A DNA stretch of 64,000 nt from Dermacentor variabilis (GCF_050947875.1 NC_134573.1:63155815-63219814), one strand, 5' to 3'; numbered from the stretch's first letter, positions 23,061 to 34,591 are shown. Notes: a model not told the origin generated them from the letters alone. Made by a program: numbers and translations.

Positions 23061-23367
23061 CTGATGGGTCACAGAAAGGATCCCTGCGATTTCGCGGTGC
23101 GACTCTGAAGCACCACGACCACCCGCCGTCCGTCTCCAGTAGCGCATCATTTTAAGTAAGCATCGTTTGTTTTCAAAGAACTCGCAACACGTGCACACGC
23201 CTCCCTCCGCGACGCCCCGATGCGGGTTTCTTTTCAGCCACACGCTTTGTCCGCAGAGGCACATATGTCACGCCAGCGCATTTTACAGACCTCGATAACA
23301 GCAAAAGAATGTCTGCACGCCAAGGGAAGCTACTGACTACTACACGCACCATTCGACCAGAATTTCT

Positions 23368-23609
23368 TTAAATTAAATTATGGGAGTTTTGCGTGCAAAA
23401 ACCAGTTCCTGATTATGAGGCACGCCGTAGTGGAGGACTCCAGAACTTTCAACCACCTAGGGTTCTTTAACGCGCACGTAAATCTAAGCAAACCGGTGTT
23501 TTTGCATTTTGTCCCCATGGAAATACGGCCGCCGTGGCCGTCATCCGATCCCGCGACCTCATGCTCAGCGGCCCAACACCTTAGCCAACGAGAAACCACG
23601 GCGGGTCGG
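23368..23609 (-). mobile_element. tRNA-derived SINE with 11-bp target duplication
   Basis: A 242-bp copy in reverse orientation, flanked by perfect 11-bp direct repeats CCAGAATTTCT (23357-23367 and 23610-23620). The tRNA-like head lies at the high-coordinate side (CGTGGTTTCTCGTTGGCTAA on minus), and the middle and tail match the other copies. The 3' end on minus is AT-rich. Confidence 0.85.
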
Positions 23610-23706
23610 CCAGAATTTCTACGCGGTTCACGAATCACCGCACTGGCGCTACGACTGCTGCTTGAATACTGCTTTGATGTCTTTTATTCTCGTTATTTGT
23701 TAATGT

Positions 23707-23714
23707 AATTTATT

Positions 23715-23745
<31 letters not shown>

Positions 23746-25400
23746 TTTCAAGAAACCTCTAAAGGCCCCCAACTCGAGGGTATTACATAGGGTGGTGGCA
23801 AAAATTCTATAAATATCTAGAGACGCGTATTCATGTAATAGGCAACAATAATAAGATAGCAGAACAGCAACACTCAATGAGACATAATGGGAAACGCAAC
23901 ATAATAAACAGAACACAAAACATATATTAAAAATCAAACACATTGCGGTAACCGAACAAAACTAGATGAAAGGCTACTCATCGCATTCATTGTTTAGAAG
24001 TTCATGAAATTTAGATGAATACATTTCAGTTGCGATTGAAGCAGGCAGCTGGTTCCACTCAATAATTGTTTTGGGTATGAATGATTTCGCAAAAGATGAA
24101 GTGCGGCAAATGATGCCTTCGATCTTGAAAGGACGGTCACGGCGTGGAAACACCACCGATGGTGATTGGAAGAAATCGTCATGAAGCAACGGATGATGGT
24201 AAATTTTGCGAAAAAGTGTTAAGCGAGCAAGTTTACGACGATGTGAAAGGCTATCAATACCAGCACGAGCCTTTATCACTGAGACGCTAGTGAAACGTGA
24301 GTAATATGAAAAAATGAAACGAGCAGCACGGTTCTGCAAGGATTCGATGTTATCTATAAGGTAGGTTTCATCCGGGTCCCATAAAGCTGAAGCGTAGTCG
24401 GTTTTAGGTCGGATTAGGGTGATGTAAGCAAGTTTACGCACAGGCGCCGGAGTATGTCGAAGGTTACGTTTTAAGAGGCCAAGGGAACGGTTAGCAGCTG
24501 CTAGAATCAGATCAATGTGATAGTTCCAGGTTAAGTCGGACTGAAGGTGAACTTCTAAATATTTGTAAGTAGAAGCTGCCTCAACTGTTACGTGAGTAAT
24601 AGTGTATGCGGTTGGGATGAGGGAAGAGTTTCTTGTAAAGGAGACCAGCTTTGTCTTAGAGTGGTTTTGGATCATTAGCCACGGTGAACACCAAGTGGTA
24701 ATTGAATCGAGGTCAGTTTGTAGAAATTAGTGGTCAGTTTCCCATTTAATGGCTCGGTAAACAACACAGTCGTCAGCGAACAGTCTAATTATGGAAGATA
24801 CACAATTGGGTAAATCATTAATAAATATTAGAAAGAGCAGGGGACCAAGCACGCTCCCCTCGGGTACACCGGATGTGACTTGAGCCATTGAAGAGTTGGA
24901 ACCATTAACAGCGGTGAACTGAACGCGAGATGAGAGGAAGTCTTTAATCCATTCTAAAACCTGAGGGTGAACATTGAGATGCGATAACTTGAGTAGTAGT
25001 CTATGGTGGGGGACCCGATGAAATGCCTTAGAAAAATCGAGAAAAAAGCATCGACTTGAATCCCGGCGTCTATTAAAATAAATAAGTCGTCAGTAAATCC
25101 ATCAAGCTGAGTATCGCAAGAAAATCCCTTGCGAAAACCGTGCTGACATTTAAATATGATGTTGTGATATCCAAGATGACTCATCATATGGGTGTATATG
25201 ACATGTTCAAGGAGCTTTGAGAAGGTGCAAGTCAATGAGATGGGTCTATAGTTTAAGGGATTAGAGTGGCTGCCACATTTGAAATAATAAACGGGCATAT
25301 ATCGGCATCCTGTGATATGATCCGTCACTGCATTATCTCTCGCGGTTTTGTTGGTTGTCCTCAGGAAGCTTTTAATGACGTAAATAGAGATGTATATGTT
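23707..25400 (-). mobile_element. CR1-like LINE, 5'-truncated
   Basis: From high to low coordinates: RT (NPLNYRPISLTCTFSKLLEHVIY, QHGFRKGFSCDTQL, VTSGVPEGSVLGPLLF, IIRLFADDCVVYRA), then the CR1-type C-terminus, a 3' UTR and a terminal (TAAA)n tail, seen on plus as TTTATTTATTTATTT at 23706-23749. The 5' boundary near 25400 is approximate; the endonuclease is missing. Confidence 0.8.
23974..25290 (-). pseudogene. CR1-like LINE reverse transcriptase and C-terminal domain
   Basis: The RT fingers and palm read through two frames (25270-24680). The catalytic FADD box (about 24766-24780) is intact. A TAA at 24727-24729 and frameshifts near 25030 break the protein. A clean 233-codon frame follows (24675-23974) with TYKYLEVHLQSDLTWNYHI, RPKTDYASALWDP, LQNRAARFIFSYY and KTIIEWNQLPASI, the usual thumb and C-terminal domain of CR1-group LINEs. 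There is no RNase H. Not functional as it stands. Confidence 0.8.
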
Positions 25401-25417
25401 GTAAACATATATACGGG

Positions 25418-25500
25418 GGGTATTACGTTTCAAAACCACGATATGACTATCACGCACGCCGTAGGTGGGGGGGGGTAGACTCCGGAAAAATTTTGACCAG
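25418..25500 (-). mobile_element. SINE 3' fragment
   Basis: On minus the segment reads GGTCAAAATTTTTCCGGAGT, a C-rich run, CTACGGCGTGCGTGATAG and CGTGGTTTTGAAACGTAATA, the 3' third of the SINE seen at 51779-52016. The head is absent. Confidence 0.6.
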
Positions 25501-25937
25501 CTTGGATTCCTTATCGTGAACACAAAGCACAGTACGCGCTCGTTTTCGCATTTTACCGCCGTTGAGATGCGACCGCCGCGTTAGGCTTTCCAACCCGCGC
25601 CCTAGTCCTCAGTAGCGCGACGCCAAATCTAAGCCATGGTGGGTGAGATTTATTGGGGTTTATTGCACAATTAGAAAGCATGGCAGAAGTGTTTATACGC
25701 ATGAGTGCATAAAAAGGGGTGTCATATAATTTGCAAGGCAGGGAAACATTCTTTAGATATTCGGTGCCATAGCGGTCATTCAAGATATATTTATGCAAGG
25801 GCTCGAAAGAAGAAGCTTCTAAAGAAATAGAACTGCAATTCCCTGAGAAGCTATTCACAGAAGAAGGCCGCCAGAAGAAGCCCACAGAAGAAGGGCGTGA
25901 ATTTTTCTGCGACGAGAAAACACGCGTTGCAGCTTAC

Positions 25938-26105
25938 CACAGTCAGCGTATCCCACACACTCGCCGTCTTTTCTTCGGTATGCATTGTCTCCGCATCCAC
26001 ATTGACCTCGATCGGCTAAACAGTGCGTCGGGTGCCATCCCGGACAAGCCTCTTCCGGAAGACGGTATTCATCGCAAAGCATCCACGCTTCGTTCCCCCT
26101 ACAAG
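25938..26105 (-). CDS. Internal exon encoding a TIL-type Cys-rich inhibitor domain
   Basis: The minus strand has acceptor TTTTCTGCAG ending at 26106, an open 168-bp exon, and donor G|GTAAGC at 25937. Both introns are phase 1, so the exon is a symmetrical module. It encodes about 55 residues with eight Cys: C-x8-C-x9-C-x7-C-x6-C-x-C-x11-C-x5-C. The ending (QCGCGDNAYRRKDGECV followed by the last Cys) is typical of trypsin-inhibitor-like domains of secreted protease inhibitors, expanded in ticks. The family usually has ten Cys; this one has eight. No stop interrupts it. I found no signal-peptide exon upstream (26.1-27.2 kb on minus) and no second domain downstream, so it may belong to a gene with long introns or be an isolated duplicate. 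Confidence 0.55.
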
Positions 26106-27160
26106 CTGCAGAAAACGCCAAATAAGAATTATATCTTCCTGTGAAACTTTTCCACGCAGGAATTCATTTCTGCACACAAAATAATTGAATCAATCTCATT
26201 GAAGAAACGTGCCAATATTGTTACGCGACTGAACCAAATGAGGGCCATAAATTTTGGCGGCTAAGCTTGTCTGTGTAAAGCAAGACTATATTTATAGTGG
26301 GGTAAAGAAACGCAACGCATTCAACACTAAGGGCATGCTTTCCAACTAATATCAAAAGACAAATTTAAGCGCCTAATGAAGAAATGTTTAGTCAACTTCA
26401 CCGGCCAATTCGCTTGGCGATGCCTCGTCACTACATACTTGCGAGAAATCATTCGTAAATATTTATCTTGTTGCTACAATGGATAGCAGACCACCCGTTT
26501 CATGTTATGGCACAGGAGTCGTGAACTCAGAGTTCGGATTTAGCAACTCCCAATATTTTGCATGTTTAGTTCTCCGTGAACTTGGCGAAGTTTTCATGAG
26601 CTTATTATGCCACTATTGAAGCCTCAGCCTTAGTTGAGGTTTGTTAAGGCTTTGTTTAAGCTTTTGGTACGTTTAGCCAGAACTTATAGTTTCTTCCTTG
26701 TCATTTCTGCAAAACTTCCATGTTTTGTGCACCAAAGTGTCTGCCTGCCTATTTTAATTGTTATCGTTGATATGCAGCCCCATTTCTTTTCGCTTAGTTT
26801 GTCACGAAGAAGCCGCCAATTTTCATTGATTGTTCGGACACAGTAGCAGTATTAGATACTGCGTCGCTAAATTGTTACATACCATTTAGTCTACCGCAGT
26901 TCACTCTACAGTAGTTCAGTATAGTTTTTTGTAGTATACCATTTATAAGCAAATAGCGGCTTAAAGAACCCTATGCTCTAATTTCTGTCCGTGTAGTACC
27001 GCAAGCCGAGGAGTTGCAGTTATCAGTTATCGACTTGTCAACAATAGGTGAGGAAGGAAGAATCCTGACCACTCTTGAAGTTTTTAAGTAAGATAAGTTT
27101 AGCGAAAGCAAAACAAAAAAAATCACAGACCTCCGCTGCACACGCAGCACAGTGACATAG
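26106..27160. other. Stretch without a recognised gene
   Basis: No protein motif on either strand. If the TIL-like exon belongs to a gene, this would be intron or upstream sequence. A TAG/GTA-rich run lies at 26880-26950. Confidence 0.45.
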
Positions 27161-27164
27161 TCAC

Positions 27165-27413
27165 CTAGAGGAGCGGCGCCATAGGAGATCCATTTTCAGC
27201 AGTGCGCACTAGATCGTCTTCGCGGCCAAGTCTTTTGGCGTAATTTTCACGAGAACGATTTGAACTGTCCGCCCGGCATCGACGGTGAGCAGCGGCTTGT
27301 GCTGTTCTCTGCACAGTTGTCTGCTGAGCCCGACGTTGCCTCGTCCCAGCCGCGAGCATAGCTCTACGATTCGCTTTTTCAGCAGTGGTTCGCGCCTTGC
27401 GAGGGGCCGCCAT
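27165..27413 (-). CDS. Small Arg/Ala-rich ORF resembling an STPR-repeat region
   Basis: From the ATG at 27411-27413 the frame encodes an 82-residue basic protein; the open frame itself starts further upstream at 27479. It shows loose ~23-residue repeats: RKARTTAEKANRRAM, then RAQQTTVQRTAQAAAHRRCRAD, then SRENYAKRLGREDDL followed by RTAEN. This resembles STPR (score-and-three peptide repeat) DNA-binding regions, which occur in arthropod transposon-linked and host proteins. It ends abruptly and spacing is imperfect, so it is probably a decayed copy. The start choice rests on the MAAPRKA beginning of the repeat-like part. Confidence 0.35.
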   Translation of the reverse strand: MAAPRKARTTAEKANRRAMLAAGTRQRRAQQTTVQRTAQAAAHRRCRADSSNRSRENYAKRLGREDDLVRTAENGSPMAPLL

Positions 27414-27487
27414 ATTGTGTACTGAAGAATATGCACTGGTATGCAGGCTACGTGGAGCACATCCCTTGACCCGTGGCACGGTACGCT

Positions 27488-28260
27488 AATATTGATGATA
27501 CTGATGATGATGATGATAATGATTTAATGGTATCCCCTTTGAAACGTGCTGGTGACAAACAGTCGCCTAGCCTGCTTGAGTTAACCAAGTCCAGCTACAT
27601 GCAGCACGCAATTGCTACATGCAACTGCTACATGTCGCGACACCTGGTGGAATATAACGCAACTGCAATGCAAACTTCGTACGTATCGACGCTATGCGGC
27701 GCGCATGTCACATCGCGCGTCAAATGGCATGATACCATCCTAATTATGATGATGATGATGTATTGGTATTTTTTTCGAAACGGGACGGTGACAAACAGGG
27801 ACCCAGCTTACTTGAAATAAACAGCTATACCATCCATGATTTTTCAGTATACTGCAATATTCATACATTTCAATAATCAGCTTTTTCTTCCAGAAACTTT
27901 CTCTAACTACCTCGTACCACTACCTGTGCATCTGCGACAAGGCGTTCAACCTGGTGTAATAATTTGCAACTTCAATGCAAAGTGTGTACGCACCGACGAT
28001 ACGCGGCATGCATCTCGAATCGCAAGACAAGTGGCACAATACGATCATAACAAAAGTGACGATGATGATTTATTGGCATCCCTCTTTGAAACATGGCAGT
28101 GACATAGGCCCCTAGCTAGCTTGATTTAATTAGGTACAGGACAAATATGTTTGTTACATTCTTGTATACATCTATTTAACTTTTTCTTCTTCAAACCTTG
28201 CTTAACTACCCTGTGCCGCTATCTGCCCATCTGCTAAATCGAGTTCTGCTTGGTATAATG
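27488..28260. repeat. Three clustered copies of the GAT-linked repeat
   Basis: Copies begin with a GATGATGAT tract at 27488-27520, 27748-27762 and about 28058-28070. Each continues with a TTTGAAAC-G-GGTGACA block and a TTGA-TTAA block; at least the second and third continue into a CTACC-TGTACC-CTACCTG block (27905-27935, 28205-28235). All are in the same orientation at roughly 280-bp spacing, as if one region was duplicated or repeatedly targeted. Confidence 0.6.
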
Positions 28261-28352
28261 TGAACATATCGACGGTACGTGGCGCGCATATCCCATCGTG
28301 TGTCTCCTCGCGTGCTGGACGCGTTAATAGAGAATTTTTCCGCTGCATCCTT

Positions 28353-28560
28353 GGAAGCGCTGGCCTGGCTGAGGAGCTAGGATAGCGCGCTCCCGCGCAA
28401 CGGGCCGGGCTCGATCCTGGAGAGAACTGGGTATGGTTGCTGTTTTTTTTTTCTCATTCCCGGCGATAGCCGCTACAGACACCGGACACCGGCGGCAACG
28501 GCGGCGGCAGCGGCGGCGGACACCATCGCCAACCGAAACGGATATTGGGATGAGCGAACT
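28353..28560 (+). repeat. tRNA-like head followed by GGC-rich tract
   Basis: TGGCTGAGGAGC with GGGCTCGATCC 45 bases later resembles the A and B boxes of a tRNA-derived promoter. It is followed by a T-run at 28440-28453 and a (GGC)n-rich tract at 28487-28520. Probably a second SINE-like family. I do not call it a tRNA gene because no acceptor stem pairing is evident. Confidence 0.35.
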
Positions 28561-29430
28561 ACGGCTTACGCTGTGAAATTGGTAACACTTTGCAGATTCC
28601 TTTCAGGCCATTGTGTCAGAGGGTGGACGGCCCGGCACCACACCGTACGCCCGATGGATCACAGGTGGTGGGCTTGTGCCGGGTTCCGTCCCGCTGTTCA
28701 CGTCATCTTGTTCACCCGTCGCATGTTGCTCTTCTGAACAGCGACGAACTTTTTCGGAAAAAAATTGGGTTACAATGTAGTGTAGATGGTTAGCCAGCGA
28801 AGCTGTAGTATCACCTTACCAGATGGAGCAGTGTGACGTCGCCTTGCATGATTGAGAAATGCACTACATGGAATGTTTAACAGCAAGACAATTCAATGTA
28901 CCGTACCCAACTAAAGTATACAGTCCACAGGGCGTCCGAACTGTGTTCGAATTGCTTTGGGCAGGAACCGCTGCGTCCGCTGCGTCCTCCCTAGTCTGAG
29001 CACGATGGCGTTAGGCATTTTGATGTTGTTCTTCCCGTAACCGCTCACTATGTTCATGCTGCTCTTCAGGAGTCCTAATTTTGCGTGGCCTTCCCATAGC
29101 ACTTTCAAAAGACAAATGAAATCAGTTGCTAGGCGGCTCCTGTTTTTACACATGAAAGTGTAGTGACGTCACTTACAGCTTCGTATAGTACAGTTGCCGC
29201 TTCCCGGCAACCGTAGCTTATGTAATCGTAATCATTACCGGGAAGCGCATGCGACGAACGCTACGTACTTCGTACTGTTAGAACGCGCCTCATCATCCAT
29301 CATGGGACTTAGATACTTGTTTCGTACTTTGCTTTATTAAAACAAATACTGGTGTCTATCTTGCATGCGTAATTCCATTGGAAATAGGCACTTTTCCCTT
29401 CAATTCGTGGCATGGTCTTTCTTCGGTTGT
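28561..29430. other. Stretch with only a short AT-hook-like ORF piece
   Basis: On minus, a short frame from 29097 reads MGRPRKIRTPEEQHEHSE and stops after 28 codons. The GRPRK start resembles AT-hook ORFs found with tick transposons. Nothing else is recognised in this stretch. Confidence 0.3.
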
Positions 29431-29439
29431 TGTACTCAG

Positions 29440-29890
29440 TGGCACACAATCAACGATACAGAAGCGGTACATAAGCAGTGCATTCATGGCCCAGCTCACT
29501 AAAGCGTCGGCATGAAATGCGCTTAATAAAAGCGCTAGAAAACCACTTCATTTGGCGCAACCTCCAATAGAGCTGGTTTGTTGTACTTATGGAACCCTAT
29601 GGACGTAGATTCAATTCTACTCAACATCAGAAAAATTTAGAGGATCTTCTTTGTCAATGTAGAGTGGCACGTCCCCGTGGCACAAACTTTGTTACCCAAG
29701 TTGGTGCTACAGAGGTTCATTGAAGAGCGACGGAGACCGAGTTGCACGAGCCCGGTGCTCCCAGCCGACTTCAAAGAGCTTCATGGAACAGCGGTACCTA
29801 CGCAGTCCAGCATTTTCAGTGACTCTTGCGGGTGCGATAGATGTTAGTTGAAGAGCGGCGCATATTTACGCATTGCCACACACTCAGCGC
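29440..29890. repeat. Composite repeat with GTTCATTGAAGAGCG monomers, second copy
   Basis: Modules CATGGCCCAGCTCACTAAAGCG (29487), ACCCAAGTTGGTGCTACAGAG (29693), GTTCATTGAAGAGCG (29715) and GTTAGTTGAAGAGCGGCGC (29844) match those of 15470-15900 in the same order. Non-coding and decayed. Confidence 0.5.
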
Positions 29891-31761
29891 CCAAGTTGTC
29901 CTTGCAGAAATGTGCAGTCGCGAGTTGTACGGGTAAAGCACTGCACTGCCAAACAGCTCTGTCGCATGGTCATTCGTGGAGGATTGAGCGTGATGCACGG
30001 ATTTTAAGGTAGGTGCATTAGAAACCACTTTTTCGTCAGACTACAACATGAAATACTGTAGCGCTACAAAACCAACTGTGTGGCTTCCAGAGATACTTTT
30101 TTTCACGGGAAAATTGCGGTGTTCGGTGTGAGAGCTGGTTGCTGTATCAGCGAACAGCTTTGTAACCAGTGTGTTTATTTAAGTTAGTCGCAAAAATGCA
30201 CTTAGCCTTTTGGAAACTTCACCCACTTTTCAGCATCTATGATGGCCTTATCTAAGATCTACGCCAACTGGAGTCACTCTTTATGTGCCACTATGCATGG
30301 CAAATATGCAGAGACCGAACTTGGATTGGAAGTGCGTAGATACTGACAATATAATACTCAAACAGAAGGGCCCTTCGCTGTGCGAGGTGATAATGCATGA
30401 TAATGCATAGTGACAGGCAGCGCACAATAACGTAGACAGCGAGAACGAAAACATAGACAGAGCGACGGCTACCAACTGAGGATTAAATGAGAACAACAGA
30501 CAGATACATAGACGCACTGAAAAGCGCACGTAGTCCATAGAAAAAATGAGAAAAAACTATTTAGTTTCTACGTCGCTTATTGGTGGGCATGCAGGCAATC
30601 TGACTCAGCGTCATGCAGCATAATGGATTGCCTTGCTGCACACGTGTCACCCAATTTGCTTACAGAAAATGCTTCTTCTATTTCTCGTGCCACCTTGTGT
30701 TAGATTCTCGATAGTCCCCTTGCTCCAACAAACTTAAGTGCACAACCGCATTCCTTAGAACGCAATGATAAGTTTGAACACGGCTGTCCACTCAAGAAAG
30801 GTCTGCGGTTCATTACTCCGCTATTCAGAGAGACCCCTTGGCCCGAAATAACACTACCCACAAGATAACGAAACGCTATACACAACACCTTCGCCCCACA
30901 CGACCATTTTTCAGCGCGTGTATATATCTGTCTGTTATTTTTTTCATTAAATCATCAGATGATACTCTGCACTCGGTCTTCGTTTTCTTTCTCTCCCTCT
31001 ATGTAATTTCGGGCTGCCTAAGTCAGAGATGATATTCCTATAAAGTGTATGCGGTGCTCGGCGGAACGCAAGCCAAGTCACACAAGTTCCTCAAGCACAG
31101 TGAGGGTTACTTCTCTACTGTCGCGTGCATCAGTGTGCCACGCATATCGGAGGCTCCACGCATACTTCACAGCGGTGCCACAAGATGGCGCAGCGTTTTC
31201 ACAGGGAAGTGCGAGAGACGAGTCTAGCGAATCCACGCACTACGTCAAGCTCTTTAATCAACACCTGGCACTTTTACATATCACAACCGTCCCTAAGTCT
31301 CGCTACTTCCTTCAATATAATGGTCACAATATTCATCATGATACTTATCCCAATACCTCTAACATGTCACCAATTACATTCCAGCTATAAGAAATATTAC
31401 TAATAGCAACAACATCGCTGATCGATCGTCTCCACAGAAGGAATTCCCTGCCATTTTTTTTTTCCACTGAATGTTTGGTAAGAGAGTTATTCCGAAGTAA
31501 GAGTCTAATAACTTCTCACTTTTTTAGGAGTAGACCTTCTATAATAAGTCCGGTTGAACTTATAGTTCCTTGTGATAAATTGCACTTACCTCTGACAAAA
31601 AATTGACGGGAGCACGAAATAAAAAAACTCAGCAATATATAAAGTCGCATTATATTCCAGGCTCTCTCGGATGCTGTTGAACTTCTGCGGTGTCAACGCT
31701 TCCCGCTACTTTTCTGATGCCTGAAAGAAACAGAGAGACAACTTAGGAACGCATTCTAAAC
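29891..31761. other. Stretch without a recognised gene
   Basis: No protein family found on either strand. Several frames of 60-110 codons cross 31.0-31.4 kb but have no motif or splice context. Confidence 0.5.
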
Positions 31762-31776
31762 GATTTTTTATTTATT

Positions 31777-32556
31777 TTATTCATTGCGTGCTGCAGAACA
31801 AAACAGGGTCCAAGCAGGAAAGGCACAACATATTAAATGTACAACAAGAATAAGAATAAGAATACGGAACACAATATAGTACAGATGGTGCGAAAAATAG
31901 CTATTAAAATTACGACGAATTTGTAAGATGGTAAGAATTGTAAGATTCCATTCAGATATGGTACGCGGGAAAAAAGAAAACTTATCCCAGTCAGTTTTCG
32001 AGAAATATGGCGTCAGTGACTGCGTACGATGGTGTCGGATATGTCGGGTAGACAGAGGGGATAAGCATAAGGAGGAATCTATTGCGAGTTTACAATATAG
32101 TAGCAACTGAAGGAAGTTAAGGCGACATTTCCGTCTTCGATCTTTAAGTGTTTCAATATGGTTAGTCGCGATAAAATCGATAGGATTATTCATAAATATA
32201 AATTTTTAATAAACAAACCAGACAGCCTTTCTTTCAATCCTTTCAAGTTTATTAAATATTTTCTTTGGTAAAAGGATCCCACACTATTGATGCATATCCT
32301 AGTTTCGATTTGATGTAAGTGTAATATGTTAGTGGTTTATTATGTGCGGAGGTGGAGGGGCATTTCTAAGCTTATGCTTTAGAAAACGTAGCTTACGGAA
32401 TTCAAATGAGCATATGGTTTCAATATGCAAATTCCAGGTGAACTCGTTAGTTATCGTTGCGCCTAAATACTTTCAGGTATAAACTTGTTTTAGTGTTGAT
32501 GAGCCTAGTTGATAAGTATGGTTCAACGGATTTTTTTATGGGTTACCTTAATAGAA
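31777..32556 (-). pseudogene. CR1-like LINE: thumb and C-terminal domain (3' half)
   Basis: From 32556 downward, in several frames: KTVSIKVTHKK, then TWNLHIE-like and YIKSKLGYASIVWDPFTKK (about 32260-32300), then a frame (32193-31777) with RRKCRLNFLQLLLY, and FSFFPRTISEWN, the typical CR1-group C-terminus. At least three frame breaks. Confidence 0.7.
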
Positions 32557-32570
32557 ACAGTTTTGTCTGT
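32557..32570. repeat. Left copy of probable target duplication of the Penelope-like element
   Basis: ACAGTTTTGTCTGT here and ACGGTTTTATCTGT at 36221-36234 are direct repeats with two mismatches. Both encode part of TDKTV of the host LINE, as expected if the host sequence was duplicated on insertion. Confidence 0.6.
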
Positions 32571-32821
32571 TCAACGTATAACGGGTTCAAGCAAGTACGC
32601 AGGCGAGCACAAGTAAGAAGAAACGGACAGGACAGCGCTGGACTTACAAGTGACGTTTATTAGGAAAACCTTCCACAAATCTCCGCCATGCATGCGTATA
32701 CAACCAAGAACAATAACAAGGTTTATAGTCAAAAATCAGCAAACGATATACACGTAGACAAAAAGCCTAGTCACACCCCTTCCCGACAAGGGCAACAACA
32801 CTTGGATTGAGGTGATAAATA

Positions 32822-33314
32822 TCAAAATTTAAGTTCTTCATCATTGATATGGACCGAAGGTTCATTCACACATGTAGGCGCGCCCAACTTTTTGATGTGG
32901 AACGTTTCACTTATTTCTCTGTCCACATTAGTGAGCTCTCTCCCCACGATCGATACACTATCAAAAACTGGTCGGCAATCGTGCTTTTTGCCATGCAATG
33001 GCAAATTCCCACCTGTACTTGTAAGTGGCAAATAGCGATGCTCTCGCATACGATCATTAATGCAACGACCTTCCGGCCAACATAGGACACCCCACATGAG
33101 AGAGGTATGTAATACACGACTGAAGATGCACACTTGTAAAAAAAAGTGCTGTGCTTTTATCCACTGCCACTAGCTGCATCTTTCTTTTCTCCGGTGATGT
33201 TTTGCACAACCTAACCACTTTCCTCGGCGCCAAAAACACTAGCGTGACACCATTACTAGTGGCCACCCTCTTACAGGGAAGCTGAAAGGTTTTCCAGAAA
33301 AAATGAGTGAACAT
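32822..33314 (-). pseudogene. Penelope-like GIY-YIG endonuclease domain
   Basis: Three overlapping minus frames give VVFLAPRKVVRLC-like linker (33250-33200), YYIPLSCGVSYVGRK (33117-33075), then GRCINDRMREHRY (about 33070-33030) and CDCRPVFDSVSIVGRE, ETFHIKKLGAPTCVNEPSV. The GVSYVG segment is the GIY-YIG core, and GRCINDRMREH holds the conserved Arg and the helix that follows. The Penelope family uses this nuclease to cut its target. Frameshifts near 33080 and 33200 break it. Confidence 0.8.
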
Positions 33315-33556
33315 GTGTACATAATGGTTTTCAACCCTCCGAATTCGAATATCGTATCGAAATTGAGCGAAAGAAATCGCAAATATATTTTATTTCGACG
33401 AAAAGTGCAGCAGCGGACACGCCCAGCTCGCGCGTCTCGTTTCCGCCTGTGATTCGTCGGGCGCCTCGTGACGTCAACTGTAGTGACCGACCGCTGCCTC
33501 TACACATGAAGCGCGGTGCCAGGAAGTTTGGTGCTGTAATGGAAAATTAAGAGGTA

Positions 33557-33732
33557 ATGGAAAATTTAGAGAGACTGCGTTTTTCTGAGGAGTTCGGCGT
33601 TACTACCTACATGTACGAGCCGATTGCGAAGAGCCAGCCTCTCGAAGAAGCAAACGATGCTGGTGCGAGCAGTGCTTTCGACGCGAACGAAAGCGAAGTG
33701 TTGGGATCTCCTCGTGTTGGATATGCTCTTTG
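33557..33732 (+). CDS. Probable 5' exon of a tick P2X7-intracellular-domain-like protein
   Basis: The ATG at 33557 opens 58 codons plus two bases, ending at a strong donor TTTG|GTGAGT (33733-33738). Reading through the donor gives an immediate stop, which supports splicing. The peptide (MENLERLRFSEEFG, then TTYMYEPIAKSQP, an acidic Ser-rich middle, and RVGYALW) resembles the N-terminus of an expanded tick family that continues with a Cys-rich domain like the P2X7 intracellular tail. That attribution is from memory of the pattern. No matching second exon was found up to 34.9 kb. The start lies in a local duplication of TAATGGAAAATT (33537-33567). Confidence 0.4.
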
Positions 33733-34276
33733 GTGAGTATGTTTTTTGCAAAGCGATCTAGTGACCTCGCCGATCTTTCACCGATCTAGTGAGCTCGTTT
33801 CCGGTCAAACAACTGTAGTGTTGTGTTCCTGCATGCCTCCTCGTGGAACGTAAGCGGGGATGCGATCGTCGGCATTTGTGCGCTGTCCAAGGCTGTCGGC
33901 AATCTACAAAGACGGTTTAAACGAGTGAGAACCTTCCCGGTTCATGCAGTACGTGTAGTGACCTTCATCTGTGCGCCATCCGCACACTACTCGTAACCGA
34001 AGTCGTAAAGGCGGCGAATTCCGTCGGCTACGTGAGACGGTCGGTTTCGCGCTGTGCGCGAGAGAAAGGGGGAGCGTAGTGTCCTGGCGTGCGCCGGCTT
34101 TCCAGCGCATGCAAACTCCACATTTTCACTGCGCTATGGTAGCTGCATGCAGGCTGTTTTACAACACACGTGCAAATAGAAAATTCGAGGAGCTTTGCGA
34201 CGAAACCTGCGTCAAGGGCGGGAGATAAACATGCAGCTTCCGTTCAGCGTGCTAACACGAAGGAGCTCGCAGTAAA

Positions 34277-34591
34277 TCAAAATCCAGGTTTGGGCGAGTT
34301 CGTGTGTACGCTCCTCGTGTACGCGAACACTGACGGCACTGCGCCGGCCCTTAGACGAGCCGACTTGACTGGCAAACCCAACGCACGTTTTAATGATAAA
34401 TTCTCGTGATAATCGTCGCCACGGAAGTGGTTGGAGCACAGCACTGTTGTTCTTGAGGGCTTGAAATTCTTTAGCTTCACAGGAGCCTCCCACTTTGTTA
34501 AAAGCTTCTTGTCTTGTGGGAAGCAATGGAAGACAACATCGTCGCGGCCACTGGTGCTCGTGCAACCGTAGGCTGCACAGAAAGCCGGCAT
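34277..34591 (-). CDS. THAP-domain protein (first exon or truncated ORF)
   Basis: The 104-residue frame from the ATG at 34591 begins [12 protein letters not shown] and has all hallmarks of a THAP zinc finger: C5 and C10, W34, FKPS at 43-46, C52-x2-H55 (CSNHF) and a closing AVPSVF at 84-89. THAP domains bind DNA and occur in host regulators and in P-element-type transposases. The frame is undamaged. After the domain only about 15 residues follow before the stop; a full protein would need further exons to lower coordinates, and no good donor is visible. It converges on the plus-strand exon at 33557. Confidence 0.75.
   Translation of the reverse strand: MPAFCAAYGCTSTSGRDDVVFHCFPQDKKLLTKWEAPVKLKNFKPSRTTVLCSNHFRGDDYHENLSLKRALGLPVKSARLRAGAVPSVFAYTRSVHTNSPKPGF

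Noticed and set aside
25553..25885. 110-codon minus ORF next to the TIL-like exon
   Set aside because: No signal peptide or Cys pattern, and the text around 25560-25650 looks like repeat sequence. Not a partner exon.
28353..28420. Possible tRNA gene
   Set aside because: Box-like motifs only; acceptor and anticodon stems could not be paired, and it is followed by SINE-like sequence.
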